Assembly (NCBI GenBank): GCA_021397835.1
Contig: JAJFZO010000034.1
Coordinates: 2,544,501-2,608,500 of the forward strand
DNA from: Moringa oleifera
Taxonomy: Eukaryota; Streptophyta; Magnoliopsida; Brassicales; Moringaceae
Length of the DNA stretch: 64,000 nt
Reading direction: 5' to 3'
Shown here: piece after piece, positions 13,314 to 27,479 of the stretch
How positions within the stretch are numbered: position 1 is the first letter of the stretch
Layout: the number at the start of each line of letters is the position of its first letter
The notes under the pieces: model-generated
What the model was told of the DNA's origin: nothing
Database searches by the model: none
What the model saw: the letters and a program-made list of their open reading frames with translations, nothing else
Position numbers and translations under genes: made by a program

Positions 13314-16300
13314 TCGTCTTCGGCATCGTCGTCTCATGCTATCTCGTTTTTTCTGTGGCTTGATGAAATTACTCTGTTTCTCTAATGTTGGACATGGAAA
13401 AACGGGGTACATCTTCAAACATTATGCTTCTATTAAGTATATATAAATATCTTTTCTGCCGATAAAATTTGTGGATATTCCTTTTCTTATTTTAGTTCTG
13501 TCTTATGCTGGCTATTCGGGTGTTCAGTACGACTGCTTCTGCTGAATTATGAGATTGCTGAGGACAAAAGAACAAAAGAGAACACTACATAAGAGGGCTA
13601 AGAATAGGCCGCTGTGGTTTGTTGGTTGTTTAGGGAAATATTAGGAAGTGATTTTATTCAAGATATTGCACTTCTTTCTAGTGGAGAAAGAAATATCCTT
13701 AAAGGTGTAAACTTAGGTCTTCGATCATCAAATTTGGAGCTAAATAAGAATTTGTTAGTGGTATTGTAGGCTTTCTATGCATTTTTTATACTCTCCCGTG
13801 GACAGTGTGATCTAAAAATTGGTACCTTCTGTTCTTTTTCTTTTTCTTTTGCCCATCTTCTTTCTAGAGCTGCTTCAAGTTTATGAGAGATCACCTGTTC
13901 ATAATTTATTCCTGCTCAAAAAAGTTCATGAAAGATAACTTGGTTTTGAGGCAATTTTCTTTTCAATCAACTGTGAAAATATCAATTAGTTGCCTTGGAG
14001 ATGTAGAATTGTGTAGGAAACCACTGGGCTTAAACTATATGCTTGTCTTGAAATTTTTGCAGAGGCATAAAGTCTCTACTACTCTTCAATCTCAATCAAC
14101 AGGATTGTAAAGTTAATAATATCCTTGCATAACAGCACCGAGAGTGTCAGCATTTTTAGCTGAGTGGCAAGGGTTAGGGTGGCCTCTTTCATTCTAACTA
14201 TCATCAGTTTGAAATAGGCAGCTGAAAGCATCATCTATGCATAAACCAAATATATTGTCTCAAGTTTTAGGTGAATTTGGTGTCAGTATAGTTGCACCAC
14301 TTTATTCCTTGCTTCCTAGGACATCTAGCTAACCCTCATTTGAATTTTCTGGTGACGAGCTGCCAAGTTTTGGGTGCCAGCCTGCAATTGCATCTTTTTG
14401 TGTTTCCTCGTGTGGTAATATACATTAATGATGCATGTCAACCTGTTTTTGGGTAATGGATGTGCTAGGTTGCAGTTAATCCATGTAGTAATGTTCTTCA
14501 AGATGGTTTCCCAGACGCCGATGTTATACATTATGTGTGTCAAGAAGACGTAAGACATATAACTTGATATGTACACAGATTGATCTTTATCTACCAAGAA
14601 TTGGCAAGCTCAAAGTTACATTGTGCTGAAGTTTCAGATTGCAAGTTAATCAAGTGGTCATCCTTGACTAAGAAGATTCAGGAAAATTCAAAGGTCTATA
14701 TGGTTGTCCTTAATTTTTTTTCATTACCTATTTTGTGTAGACGTAATTGCTCATTTGACTGTGTTAAAATGTCTGGTATCTTCTCGTGAAGTGCGTGCTC
14801 ATCAATTTAGGGAAACATGTTGGTATCTCAACCTTAAATCTCCCTGTGGGTAAAAGGAGACAGAAGTGGTCATGCCATCTTGTTGGGCTAGCAAGAGTGA
14901 GCATAGTCTATATATGGAGTTTATAAAGGTTCCAGCAAAAATCTTTTTTATTAGGAGAAATTGAGTATGCAGTTTGACAAGGGGAATTGCTGTAACTTCA
15001 TCTTTGCATTGTAAAAAGTAATGTGCCCACAACCCCCAGCAGTCTATTAGCAGGCATGTGCCAAAATACTTCATTCATTTTCTGGGCTACCCATGTAACA
15101 AAAGGATACATGTTGACTGCAACAGGGAGCTCTACTTTGGCGAGAGTATGAAACTGCTTTTTAAAAACTGGGTTAATCTAAGATTATGACATGATTATTT
15201 TGAATGTTTTATTTTTTTTTTAATATTAATACTTTAAATTATTGGAATACAGAGAATTTTTATCCCTCCTGACAATATAACATTTTTAAAAAATGATCTT
15301 CTCTTTGAATGAAATGTTTGCATATAGTAAAAAGTAATTTCAACAAAATAAGCTGGGCACCTGAGATCATTTAAACATTTCCCAAAAGTATAGTACAAAG
15401 CAATATCCTTGTTGACTAATGGAAACTTTGAATTCAAACAATTTTTCCAAGTTAACCAATGTAAAAAATTCATCTTTTTGTTGACCTAAGTGAGCAAGGG
15501 GAACATCTGGATCCAAGCCCTAACAATGGGTCTTCAGGTTCTAGCTCACAGGATACTGTAATGGGAAAACATACTACAAATATGAGAGAAAGAGAAATTT
15601 AATATTAGAACTTGGCCCCAAACCCTGCTGATTGGTTTTTCCTTCTAAAACAGGGGAATAAGTGGCATTCAACTTTTACAAATTGCACTTGGTGGGGCGC
15701 TTAACCATATATAATCAAAGAACTTTGAAACTTGAACTAGTAAACACAGACTTCTTGAGAAGGGAAATGGTGCCTCTGCCAAGCCATCTGTTTCCAAGTT
15801 GAAAGTGGACAACATATTTTAACAAACAACAAATATAAGTACAAGCTTGCATTTAAGGGGCAAATTGAGTATCTTACAAGCACATTCACTGAAGAGTTTT
15901 TATGTCATTGAAGAATCAATATTGACATGATTATGCTGACTACTCACCACAATTATACAATGCCTTCATCTTGTCCTGAATCATTATTAAACAGAATCAG
16001 CACAAATTTTTACCCATCGATTTATCATTCATGTGTATCAAAATAATATGTGAAAAAAAAAAATTAGTTAACGTTTATCCATTTGTAAGACAAGACTAAA
16101 ACAACCCTACAAACACACGAAAACTCTGCTTTGATAATGTATACATCCAGGAAGTCTAGAAGTATTCAACTAAGCCTTCCAACCAGTGTTTAGGGCCTGG
16201 TCCAGTTATTGAAATTGCAGGAATAACCTAGATTTCTTTGACCTTAAAGAAGAATAAATCTAAAAGCTTCTTCCTAGAAAGCAAAAATACATAAATAAAT

Positions 16301-17100
16301 AACTTCAAATAAAGCATCTTTTATTTTTTAGTGGTTACTCAAAGCAACAATCCAGAAGAAAATACAAATTTTGGTTATCAACAAGAGAGACAAAACAAGT
16401 CATGCTACCTGTCTAGATTCTGATAGGCCCAAAACTACCAAAAACATGAAAAAGAGAACCAATACAACATGTCTCCCTCCCCATTTTGTTCAATCCTTTA
16501 ATTCACAACCAAACAAGGAACACAAGTAGAAGAGAACTGAAAAAAATAAGAAGGCAACCTATCAAAAATTTCGAGGTCAACACACAGACAAACAAAATTC
16601 ATCCTATCTCAACTTTTATTTTTCAAATTTTTTTTGAAATGGTAATCGGCTTTTGAGATAAAGGATGAGACAATACATGAAGAATGAAGCCTCTGACTGC
16701 ACTGAACCAAAACAACTGACGGAGTTTTGATGCCACATTGGACCACAAAAAAATAAAGTCAACAATTCAAACAGCATAATCTACTTGCCTTTCAATCCCA
16801 AGTAATTCAGCTAAAGACACAAGATAGAAACAATAATTAGTCCCCCAAATATTAACTTCCTATATCTAAAAGAGGAACTGAGAACCACAGCATGAGGCTC
16901 ACAATTAAGCTTCCTGCATTCCTCCATATGTCCAAAAAGGAAACTAGTGTTATCCTTAAGATGACTCCCACCAAACACCAGATATTTCAACAAAAGAACA
17001 TGACAGCAATAGCAATGCACGCATCATACAAATGGAGGAGACACTCATTAAGTAGTCCTTATGTTCCCTCAAATAAAGAAATTCTTGCAGAAAGAAGAGT
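13314..17100. other. Gene-poor region downstream of SMAP1
   Basis: This covers the SMAP1 3' region and the space up to the 3' side of the reverse-strand WD40 gene. Composition is intermediate rather than spacer-like, so untranslated exons of either gene are possible. Short open frames exist (for example 13883-14110 and 14802-15074) but none has recognisable content or splice partners. A donor-like context on the reverse strand at about 17143-17150 may belong to a 3' exon of the WD40 gene. Confidence 0.4.
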
Positions 17101-17479
17101 TGTAGAAACTAAGCTGACAGCATACAGAATCAAAGGAGATACTTACCGTGTAAGCTGAGTTGTACAACTAATAAGTGGGTAGCGGTCATTAGTGACTAGC
17201 ACTCTAGAGCATAGGTTGGGACCTGTAATTTGAATAGAAGTATATTAATAAGCAGAAGATAATCACAGAAACAGAGAGATCTCAAGTCACTGAATTGATT
17301 TACTTAAGATAATCAAATTGTAGTACACCATTGCAAAATTCAGAGGTTTGACCACCTTTACATGAACTTGGCACATTCAAAATGTTACTATAAAACAGCA
17401 GTTAAAATGAAAAACAACAAAATCCATAAATCTAAATGTATGAATATATGTATATGTACACACATATATACATATATAT

Positions 17480-17749
17480 GGTTCTATGCAGATGCGAAAG
17501 CTTATGTTCATCATAGAAATTGCATTACAATTATGGCTTTAGAAACATACACACATATATATATACATATATATATATATATGGCTCTACAGCAGATGCT
17601 AAAGCTGATGTTCATCATCGAAATGGCATTACAAGGGTTTTAGAAAAGCTCTAAATAGTAGGGACACAAAGGGGCTTTTTGAAAGGCTATCAACATATGC
17701 TAAAGCTTATGTTCATCATAGAAATGGCATTACAATCATGGATTTAGAA

Positions 17750-17799
<50 letters not shown>

Positions 17800-17917
17800 C
17801 TATGGCTCTACAGCAGATGCTAAAGCTGATGTTCATCATAGAAATGGCATTACAAGGGTTTTAGAAAAGCTCTAAATAGTAGGGACACAAAGGGGCTTTT
17901 TTAAAGGCTATCAACAC
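17480..17917 (+). repeat. 221-base tandem repeat with internal sub-repeat
   Basis: The block starting ATGGCTCTACAGCAGATGCT at 17581 recurs at 17802, a period of 221 bases, and a partial older copy starts near 17480. Each unit itself holds two versions of a sub-repeat (GCTAAAGCTGATGTTCATCA and GCTAAAGCTTATGTTCATCA). TA- and CA-rich dinucleotide runs lie between copies. It lies 3' of, or within an unrecognised 3' intron of, the WD40 gene. Confidence 0.85.
17753..17799 (+). repeat. (CA)n(TA)n compound microsatellite
   Basis: A long CA run passes directly into a TA run. It sits at the junction between copies of the 221-base tandem repeat; the corresponding place in the preceding copy has a shorter CA/TA tract. 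Confidence 0.9.
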
Positions 17918-18137
17918 ATGCATGCATAGTTAGGCCGAAGGATGAACTCAGGTCCAAGTAGCCCGTTCAACTGCCCAGGACATACCACCTCCCCACCACC
18001 CTTCTCTGCCCCATCTCTAAACACCTAGTTATCATGAAGAAGGAACGATAAAGGAGATGCCAAAAGAAAAGAAAATCATATTAACTCCGGTACAACGTCA
18101 GGATTTTGGTAGTTGCCAAATCAATAACAAGTCAACA

Positions 18138-20916
18138 CTACAGGATGCTGACCTTAAGTTTACTCATCACCAAACAATACTTGTTTTGGGAAAGGGGATG
18201 ATGAAGAAAAAAAAATTCATTAAACAAAACCAAGAAACAGAAATAAGCTAACTCACAAACATGGGCTTTTTCTACCTCAAGCATGTTTTCATTATGAAAA
18301 CCAGGCATTGCATAATTCATCCCATGAGAATTATCATAATCAAGAATCCTTAGCTTCCCTTCCTGCAACATAAAAAAGAAATGGAGTGAGTTAAAACAAT
18401 CAGCTCTAAGAAACCCAAAAGCAAAAATCCCTATATAATTCAATGCTCACTTTGGTTCCATAAACAAGGCCACCTCCAGCTGAAGGATGAAAGCAAGCCA
18501 CATTAACCTCATCCTCCGCGCTAGGAAGAACTCTCACAAGCTCCATATCAGAAACTCTATAAACCTGAGTGATGAAGAACTGGATTACTAGGATGCAGGA
18601 CGCTTTTAAATATATAAATAATGAACAAACATCTCAAAAGGGGTTGTACTCCTCAAACCACATAACAATCAACATACAGCAGTTCCACTTATACATGAGA
18701 GAAGCTCAATAATATGTACTTATGTGCATTGAAGTACTTAATCTCATGTGGGTATTATGATGCTATAATTGATATCAGAAGCAACAAGAAGAATAAAAAA
18801 TAAAAAGCTTCCATTTGTATAAGAAAATCCAAAATCAATGGCCATGTTACGATCATTATTCCTCTTTGCATGATACAATAATAAATAACATTCTCCATAA
18901 ACTCCAGCCTTCAATACATTTGACACCAATTACCTCACTGCTCTCCTGGCTAATCTTAGAAGAACAACATCCAGAGTGGGATGATTACTAACAGAAGGGC
19001 TAACAGAGCAGATTCTTTTACTTCATTGCCTGCTTATTTGTGGAACATTGAACAATCCATATAGTACAAGGTTATATCTCTATGTAGGAACTATAGTAGA
19101 TTGCATATTGCAGAAAATATGATAAACCACAAGACTTGTTTGAGAAACATCTAAAATAAACACCCAATCATTGAGAGCCCCATTTGTTCTGAATAGACAG
19201 AGTCTCCAAAATTCAATCAAATGAATGAAGAATGCAATTATCTGTTTCAGTGGGCCAACTAACTGAAAGGGCTGGATGAAGCAACACATTTGATGAGTCA
19301 ATGTAGGGCCATATGTAAACAGCATGTTTGTGTTCCACATACAATTTCATAGTTGTCTTCTCATGATACAAATGAAACATGAAACTTATTTGATGCCTCA
19401 ACAAGGGATGGATGCATGGTTATGATGCAGTTCATTCACTCCAAATAATTGAACAGAATGCAAATTGTGTGTAACGGCTGTTGAATCAGCATAATTCAAG
19501 AAAGGCATGACCACAGCTTAAGATATTATAAAATAAACAATTCATTTTTCTAAAAATATAATCAACTACGGTAAACTTAAACACCAAAACAACCAAAAGT
19601 ATATGATGATACAAAGACCAGACTTTTACCTCCAGAATGGTGTAAATAGGCACTGTCATCTCTCCGTTAATGACAATGCTTTTAAGAAGTGAAGTATGGC
19701 GACGGCCATATGCAAGTAATAAATGCTCTGACGTGGGGGAGAACTGCAGATAATATTTTACAAAAGAAAAAAACATAGTGAATAAATGTTAGTATGAAGC
19801 TTTCTCCACCAACTATTTAAAAGACATAATGGATATCTGCTGACATGAATGAATTATATCTATTCAAATGTTTGCTCAGAAAAATATAACAAAGAGATGC
19901 AAGACTGAGTACTTTGTATTGGCATTTAGCCTGTGAATGTCAGTAAAGTAAAGAGCCATATATATATATATATATATATAGAAATAGAAACAGTTAAAAC
20001 GTTAACCAAAGATACATTTCATAAGCCTATGATTAATTTGGGTGGATCATAATCACTGAAATATCAAATCCAAGACTTGTGTACCATTTTGTATTTTGGG
20101 TGTTAATGTTACTTTCTTAAACCTTGGTCTCAATGTAAAAGCTTATTTTAGCTGTTAACAGTAGGAAAAAATGAGGACTTTTTATATTAGATGTTTTCTG
20201 AGCATGACACCAAAAGTTCTGAGCATAAGAGACCGTGCAAACAATTTTCTAAGAGCTTTTTACAGTGGTTTTGGAGAACATTTATTCTTCAAAACCACAG
20301 ATTTCTTTCTAGAAGGGTATGGATTGAAAAAGAAGATGTCACATATCAAGATGGGATGGAGGTGAGAAAGATTGTTTGAAGTCTATGTGGAGCAAATGTA
20401 GGAGCAAGAGTGAACTAATGGCAGGAACGCAAAACTGCTTGGCATTCATATCCCCCACTGAGATCGTGGTCTACACATGGTTAGTTATTTGTATGATATC
20501 TTTGTGCATTCCCTTGCTTTATCATCAAAGTAACTCTTTGGTGTCAGGTTCCAGAAAGATTCCCTACATTTGGATTTACCTCGAAAGGATCCTAAGTAAA
20601 ACTGTTATACCATGCTTCAGACTACATAAGTGAGGATTGCGAGGACTGTCATAGTTGTTCATGATTCAACCACGTCTAGTCAAGTGGATTTGGCATGTCT
20701 GTTATGAATAAATTTCATCATCTTGAACATGCATTCCACATATTAAGTTAGGTGAATTATGTCAAATTTCCAGAGAACATAAACATTCAAACTAGATGTT
20801 TGGCACATTACCAATATTCACAAGGGAAAAAAAATGCTGAAGAAGAAGTCATATAGAATGTGTGCTTTAGTAAACCTGAACATCCACACTGCACCAAAAA
20901 AAAAAAAAAAAACATA

Positions 20917-20952
<36 letters not shown>

Positions 20953-23900
20953 TACTGTTCTCCAATTGTTCATATTTCCAAATGGTGCATGCCCATGCGT
21001 CCACCCAATTGGATTTCACTTTTTCATGTGTCCATAAATTTAAGAATCATTATATTACAATTGGAAATACCTTATCTCTACCCCAAGGCCCACCAAAGTA
21101 TCTTTATCTCCAGCACCAAGGTTTCCAAGGATTCGATATCCCAAGCATACTAGGCCTTGTTGCTTAACCGCTCGATGGCACACAATGCAACTCAGTACTA
21201 TGTGGCAAGCTTTCTACCGCTATTACTGTTTTACATAGCTCCAAAACTTCTATAAATACAAGAAACTAAAGAACATAGCAGCTTCTACTAGACATTACCA
21301 CATTCTTTATAAAGAGAATCAATGTAAACTTACTTCAGAATAACATATGTGACAATGTGAGACAACAAAGTGCACAAGTCTCATGAAGAAAAAGCAAGAC
21401 CTGACCTGAATGGAAGTCAAACAGTGTGCAGCTCTTATGGCTCGTGATGCAAGCACTGACCCAAATCTGGATGAACATAAAGGGCATCAGATTGGAGAAA
21501 AATAAAATACAGATAACATAAGGGAGAAGGAGGGAACACTGATTGGAACAAAGTTTGAGATATTTACGTTTCCTCTTCCAGGGAATATATCCGAAGCTCA
21601 TACATGACTTGATGTGTGGAAATGGGGTGTCGTGTAGGGGAGGTTGCTGCTCCAGGGACATCGTGATTGACCTGGCTATGTGATCCAGGATCACCTTCCA
21701 TATGAGGCCACGAGCAAGCAACACAGGCTGCCAAGAATCTCCCACAGGGGGAGAAATGGGCACCCATTTCACTGCAATAATTTTACATGTAAATGCTCCA
21801 AATACACTGACAAAAGCAAGAACATAACAAAATAGATTTATCTATAGATATGAGTAACATGGGTATGTTAAGATAATGATTGCACAAAGACTTCAATAAA
21901 ATTATTTATTTCTTTTTCATATATTAAAAAAGTTAGTATTCTGCTGCTTTGTTCATGATTCTTTACAAGAACTAATAAACTAATAGCAAATTAAAAGGTC
22001 AGCACAAAGGAAAGTGTATGATTTCTGATTGTAAACAATATTATACCTACAAAGTACAGCATGTGGAATGGTTAAGCGACATTTTTCAGCATCCAGTAGC
22101 GCGCATGGATTTTTCACATCATGGTTCCATATCCTAAGCTTCACAGTGCAAGGCAGCTCAGCAGCTGCAGCTTGAGCCAGCGAGTTGGCAAGTTCAGACT
22201 GGAATCTGCTAACAACAGGTGGAGGATGAGCCCCATCATGCATAATGTTATGATAAGTGGCATCTTCAGTTGATCCACTAGAGGATATTATGCGAGCACG
22301 TGAAGGACGCTGCCGCGAAGTTGATCTTCCAATTCTGGTGTTGCTAACATTAACTGAAGGAGTAACTTGAGCAGTATTTCCCATTTCACCAGAAGCATGT
22401 AAACTATCATGGCCAGCCCCATTAACTGGACGTACTGCATGTTGGCCTGCATGGCTTTGACCCATTAGCCACCCCTGCAAGAAAGGCAGCTCCCAACTGG
22501 TTGGATCACCTAAAGAGAAAAACTGAGCACTTCTTCCTTCCTGCTGTACTTCAATTGTCTCCAAGCCATCCAATGCAGAATGAGAAAATTCAATTTCCAT
22601 CTCACTTGACAAAGGATTGTTTCCCATTTCTTCCAGCTGAGAAGATGAGTTACTAGGTTCGATGGGGGACAAAAGAAGTTCATATTGTCCCGTTGGAGTT
22701 GAATAGGTTAAAAGCCGCAGAGAAGTTGAATGGTCACCCCTCTGCTGAGCACCATTTGAACCAGCATCTCCACCAGTTTGTTGAAAAGATATTCTATCAT
22801 TGTCTCTAGCAAACGAAGGCCACACCAAAAGGGGTAGAGACATTAGAGGCAGTTCATCTGGCAAATTAGAAAAGTCACCAGAATGAGCATCTGCCAAATA
22901 TACAATTGGTGGAGGATAGTGCATGTAACCCGGACAAGTTGCAAGTGCCATCGAGGAATCTGATGAGTCAAGGTCATTGACCTGTAAACAACACAACAAT
23001 TTCCATCCAGATAAGAAAACAGAGATGCAGACATTAATTATCAAATGAATGTGCCATCAATTCACCTCAGCAGTTAAAAGAAGTGGAGCAGCAAGAGGGT
23101 GAAAATGCACAGCTCTAAGTGAACGACGTGTCCTCAGTATAATGGCTGGCGAGGATGTCTCCCCTCGTCTGTTGTAGTGCCATATATATAGCTGAACCGA
23201 ATTCCAGGGTCACATCCATTCAGAAAAGAAAAAAATCCAAAAGACTGAGATACCAAGTGAAAATGTCCTCACCTTGTGCCCTGATGCCACAGCAAGAAGC
23301 TCACCTTGGGCATGGAAAGCAATAGAAGCAATAGGACGGTCTGCATGGACAAAATGCACATTCAGCAATTATAAACACAATATTTAAAAAATCAAAATTT
23401 CCAAACATAACATAATTATCAAAATGTTACATAGGGGTATCCACGTTAATTACAAAAATCACGTGATCCTATGCACTCTGCAGTATTTGCATCCCATAGG
23501 CGAACTTCATGATCAAGACTTCCACTTGCCAGTATCTCTGGATATAGTGGATGGAACCTAACCTGCAATAGTGACACCAGAACAAGATGAAATCAGCATC
23601 TTCACCAAAGTACAATCAGCAAATACAGTATTTGCTTGCACATTAATCAGTAGATTTTGAAGAAAGTCATGATGGATGTAGACATAACTCCCAATAAAAC
23701 ATATGACTAACTTATACAAGTTGAATTAATTCCTCACAGGAAGATGGATTCAAACAAAGAATTGTGGCAGAAGAACCAGAGTTACTTTGACACATTTGTT
23801 CCCATGATGTTTCACATCAGAAAACATTCACGTGGCAACGACACTGACCCTGTAAAGGTGTAATTTCAGGCTAAAGACCTGGTAGAGCTGTCTTGGACCT

Positions 23901-26686
23901 TCATGACCTTATTCATTCATCCTTTCTTTGTCTTCTCTTATTCTCACACTTAAAGAAGTCCAATGTTCCTCACACTTGCACAATAAAAATCTCTCATACA
24001 ACTAACCTTTGTAGAAAATTCTCATAATATAGTTACTTTGTTCAATTAAGGCAATTTGAAGGAATATGTAATAAGAAGGCCGCAAGCTACAAGAAAATGA
24101 TGGGAAAACAGCTTGATATTCAGAGTGGCAACAGACAAAGTGATCCTTAGAGATAATGAGACATAATATATGATAAGATCAACTGCACTAAAGAGAAGGT
24201 TAAGGCACAACTAACCAAGGAAAACATGGAAAGAAATCAAACTATGATTCACTGGTCAAGAAACCAGTGACCATGCCAATCTCATATTGCCAAATGCAGA
24301 TGAAAAAACAAAGCGCAGGATACATGGGAGACTCAACATGATAGCCAATAATTGACCAGAGACAGAGCCCGAAAATGATATGTAAAAGAATTCATGTGGC
24401 AACTTGAAGAACTTGAGATCCATTATTTTAATTTACCCATGCAAATAAATGTTCCTAATAGATATATCAACAGTATATACATGAGATGGAAGACTTCTAG
24501 ATGGTCCTTTTAAAATGATTCAAGTCTTCTCTGGTTATGTGTTATTTATTAGCCAAGCAAAGATAAACACCTAATTTTCTAAATTGAAATAGAATCTACC
24601 TAAAAGTTGCCCCATAAACTTTTATCCTAAAACACTTGGGCATAAATGTGCTTAAACATATCCATCTATCTAGACACATGGCATGTGTCTATAGTGTGTA
24701 ATAGACACAGTTACAAGTATTATTGTAATGGGAAGAGATGACACAAACACATGGCATGTGTCTACAGTGTGTGATAGACACAGTCACAAGTATTATTGTA
24801 ATGGGAAGAGATGACACAGAGGGTTATATCATTACAATTTATCTTAGAAAAGCTTTAAAAGTGACTAATTTAGTGCATGTCCTAAAAGAGTTATTCAAGC
24901 AATAAAATAACTAGTATTTTGTCCCACCAAATAGTTTATCTGTAGCAAGTTTCAAAACTAAACATGAATATTTCAGCAAGCTTACCACCCAAGGTGTCCT
25001 CCGATGACCATTCAACACCTTCAAACAGCTCCCAGTTTGGCAATCAATAATCTTAACAGTATGATCTCCACTACATGTGAAAAAGGTAAAATAAAATTGA
25101 AATTTAAAGCATATGTTGGCCTGGACATGGCTCCAATAAGCATTATTCAAACATTTGGCATAAACAGAAGTATACTCACTGAGTAGAAGCTAGTATTTTC
25201 CCATCAGGGCCGAAGGCTGCTGCAATAGTTGACCTTGGATGAGGCATCAGTTGGCAGTATTTTGCTGACAAATGCTGCAATGACTCTGCCTCTACCCTGA
25301 AACCACATTGAAAAAAATAATAATAACAAAACCAGCAGTAACCACTGATAGCCAAAATTTGATCTGAAGAAGAGATAGAACAAAAACAAGAAATGACGTC
25401 CTCCCCAGAAAATTTTAAATAATAATAATAATAATAGTACAAAACAGCATAAAACCCTAAGTATTACCATGAAATGAGACCACATCTAGCATCTGTTGCT
25501 GTATCGCACCTTGAACCTGAGGAGTCGAGGCAAGACTTTGACACCCCTCCCCATAATTTTGTTGACGAACGCTTTGTCCTGGGAGAAATCTCTCGCCGTG
25601 CCAAAAGTTGAAAGACATTACTAAAACCAGAAAGGAGAACATAGCGCGAATCAGCAGAAATGTGACCAGATACAAACCAAATTGTACCCAGTGAACCTAA
25701 TTCAAGCTGATGCTACAAAATTGTTGCCATAAATATGACAATGTAGCTTCTTACCCATTCCTTGCCAAGAAAGCTAGCAAATAGAAGTCACTTAATACAG
25801 CTTTCAACAATATTTCAAAATAATTTTGTGGCTATCTAGATTATTAGCGGCAAAAAAAAGCGAAAACTTCAGATGTTCTTTGATTAGCATTTAAAAAATA
25901 TTTTAACAGGCATTAAGGCTTAAGATCATGAATAATAGTTCCAGCTGCATAAATGGTAGTTCCAAATTATAGGTTCCACCTAGTTTAACTGGTAAAGGCC
26001 TTTTGCTAAGCACCAAATATTGTATCCCATACCAGGTTGGGAGGAATCCAAACATTGATTCAACAAAAGTAAAAACCTTAGTGAAGTCATTTGGCCCCTA
26101 AACAATAAAAAACTATGAAATCATATTTCCATCGAAGAAAGATTTTAGTAAATTGGTTACAAGAGCTTAATGATAGACAGCAATTTGAAATACACATATT
26201 TCCTACTAAGGTATCACAATAAAATCAGAAGTAACTGCAAAATTCATATTTCCCAGTCTGGAGACCAAAAGCTGGTGCAAGTACAAATCAAATGGCAACT
26301 AAATATCAAAATTAAAGCATTAAAAAGCAAATAAAGAAAAAAAAAGTCACATGTAATAATTCCATTGCTAGGATCGAAGACTGACTGAATTAAATACCAA
26401 CCAGCATGTCCAAAACAAAGCTAATCCAACACAGATTTCCCCAATCCCAGCAGTCCTTAGATTCTCACACAGAATCCGAAACCCAAAAAAGCTTTTGAAA
26501 AATTTACAGGAAATCCAACAACCCCATAAATTCAGAATGCCAACAAGAGCAAAATTCATCTATATTGCCTAACCTGTGACCGCATGGAGATGCCTGAGGC
26601 TGCTGTTGAGGCGAACTCGAGGTCGATGGCGCGTTTACTTCATCGGCAGAATGGCTCCTCATCATGGTTTTCTGGGAAAACTTCAT
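18138..26686 (-). CDS. WD40 repeat protein, plant AMBRA1-like family
   Basis: Reverse-strand exons: 26686-26574, 25620-25468, 25296-25180, 25070-24986, 23562-23454, 23340-23273, 23191-23066, 22981-22047, 21771-21568, 21466-21406, 19743-19630, 18564-18451, and a last exon from 18362. All joints keep frame. The N-terminus (MKFSQKTMMRSHSADEV) leads into QLLARREISPRTKR, then WD40 repeats: the GHRRTPWV motif at residues 149-156 matches the human AMBRA1 motif GHRRTPWC, followed by repeats ending in DHEVRLWD and LYIWHY. Exon 8 encodes a long Ser-rich linker, and the C-terminal half returns to WD40-like blades (VYRVSDMELVRVLPS, LVYGTKEGKLRILDYD). AMBRA1 is a scaffold and DDB1-CUL4 substrate receptor linked to autophagy in animals; the plant role is inferred. 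The 3' end is uncertain: read-through gives a stop at 18138 and 807 residues, but a donor after NMLE or KAH would lead to a further small exon. From memory the closest Arabidopsis genes are At5g43930 and At1g04140. Confidence 0.85.
19958..19980 (+). repeat. (TA)n microsatellite in WD40-gene intron 10
   Basis: A TA dinucleotide run in the 1.66 kb intron between exons 10 and 11 of the reverse-strand WD40 gene. Confidence 0.85.
20921..20948 (+). repeat. (TA)n microsatellite after an A-tract in WD40-gene intron 10
   Basis: A TA run preceded by a run of A residues at 20896-20912, in the same intron as the microsatellite at 19958. Confidence 0.85.
24674..24819 (+). repeat. Tandem duplication, 73-base unit, in WD40-gene intron 4
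   Basis: Copies 24674-24746 and 24747-24819 differ at only a few positions. Each begins with ACACATGGCATGTGT, a 15-base palindrome with one central base, and contains TATTATTGTAATGGGAAGAG. It lies inside the 1.4 kb intron between exons 4 and 5. Confidence 0.9.
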
Positions 26687-27479
26687 GCCGTGATATTTCC
26701 CCGCGTTCCGCTGATAAAATATTAGCGGAATTTGCCAAGACAAATTTTGTTGGCACTGGAGAAACAAAAAATTTCCGGGCAGAATTTTAGAGTGGCGGAG
26801 AGATTTTTTATGATAAGTTAAACAAAACAGGTGAGCCAGAAGTTGATCTTAATTTGTTTGTTGGTGATAAATCAGCATGTTCGTTAATGAGATTGATATT
26901 AATTAGCGTTCTCAAGATAATCTTTGAAGTTTATATTTTCCAGAAAACCTAAAAGGAGAGACAGAGAGAGAGAGGGAGTTGCATTGGAAATTTTAATTTC
27001 TCGGTCATTAAAGAAGAATTTAGTGTTTCTTTGTGGTTTTCCGTGATCGAACGGTGTGATTTGACCAAGATACCCTCGGAATGGACCAACACCTTTGCGT
27101 GCAGTGCACGCGCTGCAAGCGTAACACACCTGGCGCACGCCAACTTGGTCTTTCTAGGTTCCCTTGCAGTTGTCTTTGTCTATCTTTTTGTTTAGAAAAA
27201 ACGGCGCCGTATCTGTGCTCCCTATCGAGCCCGAAAGCTGACCGCCAGAGTTGAAACTGCGCGTCACTGTTGGACTTTCAAGCCCATGAAGAGCAAGGAA
27301 TGCAAACAATTAAGAGAGGCCCGATCCATCGAATTTTAAATAATGAAAAATTAAATAAATATTAAGATAAAAATCTTATAAAATGATGATTTTTACTTTA
27401 TATTATCTAAAAAATTTCTATGCTTAAAAAAATAATAAATCAATTTATCTTTATTAATTTTAATTAAATTGAATTTTAT

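Noticed and set aside
17480..17917. CRISPR-like array
   Set aside because: The repeats are long, tandem and spacerless in a plant genome; an ordinary minisatellite.
21335..21772. Alternative reverse frame of 145 codons in WD40-gene exons 9-10
   Set aside because: Out of frame with the spliced protein and reads through an intron.
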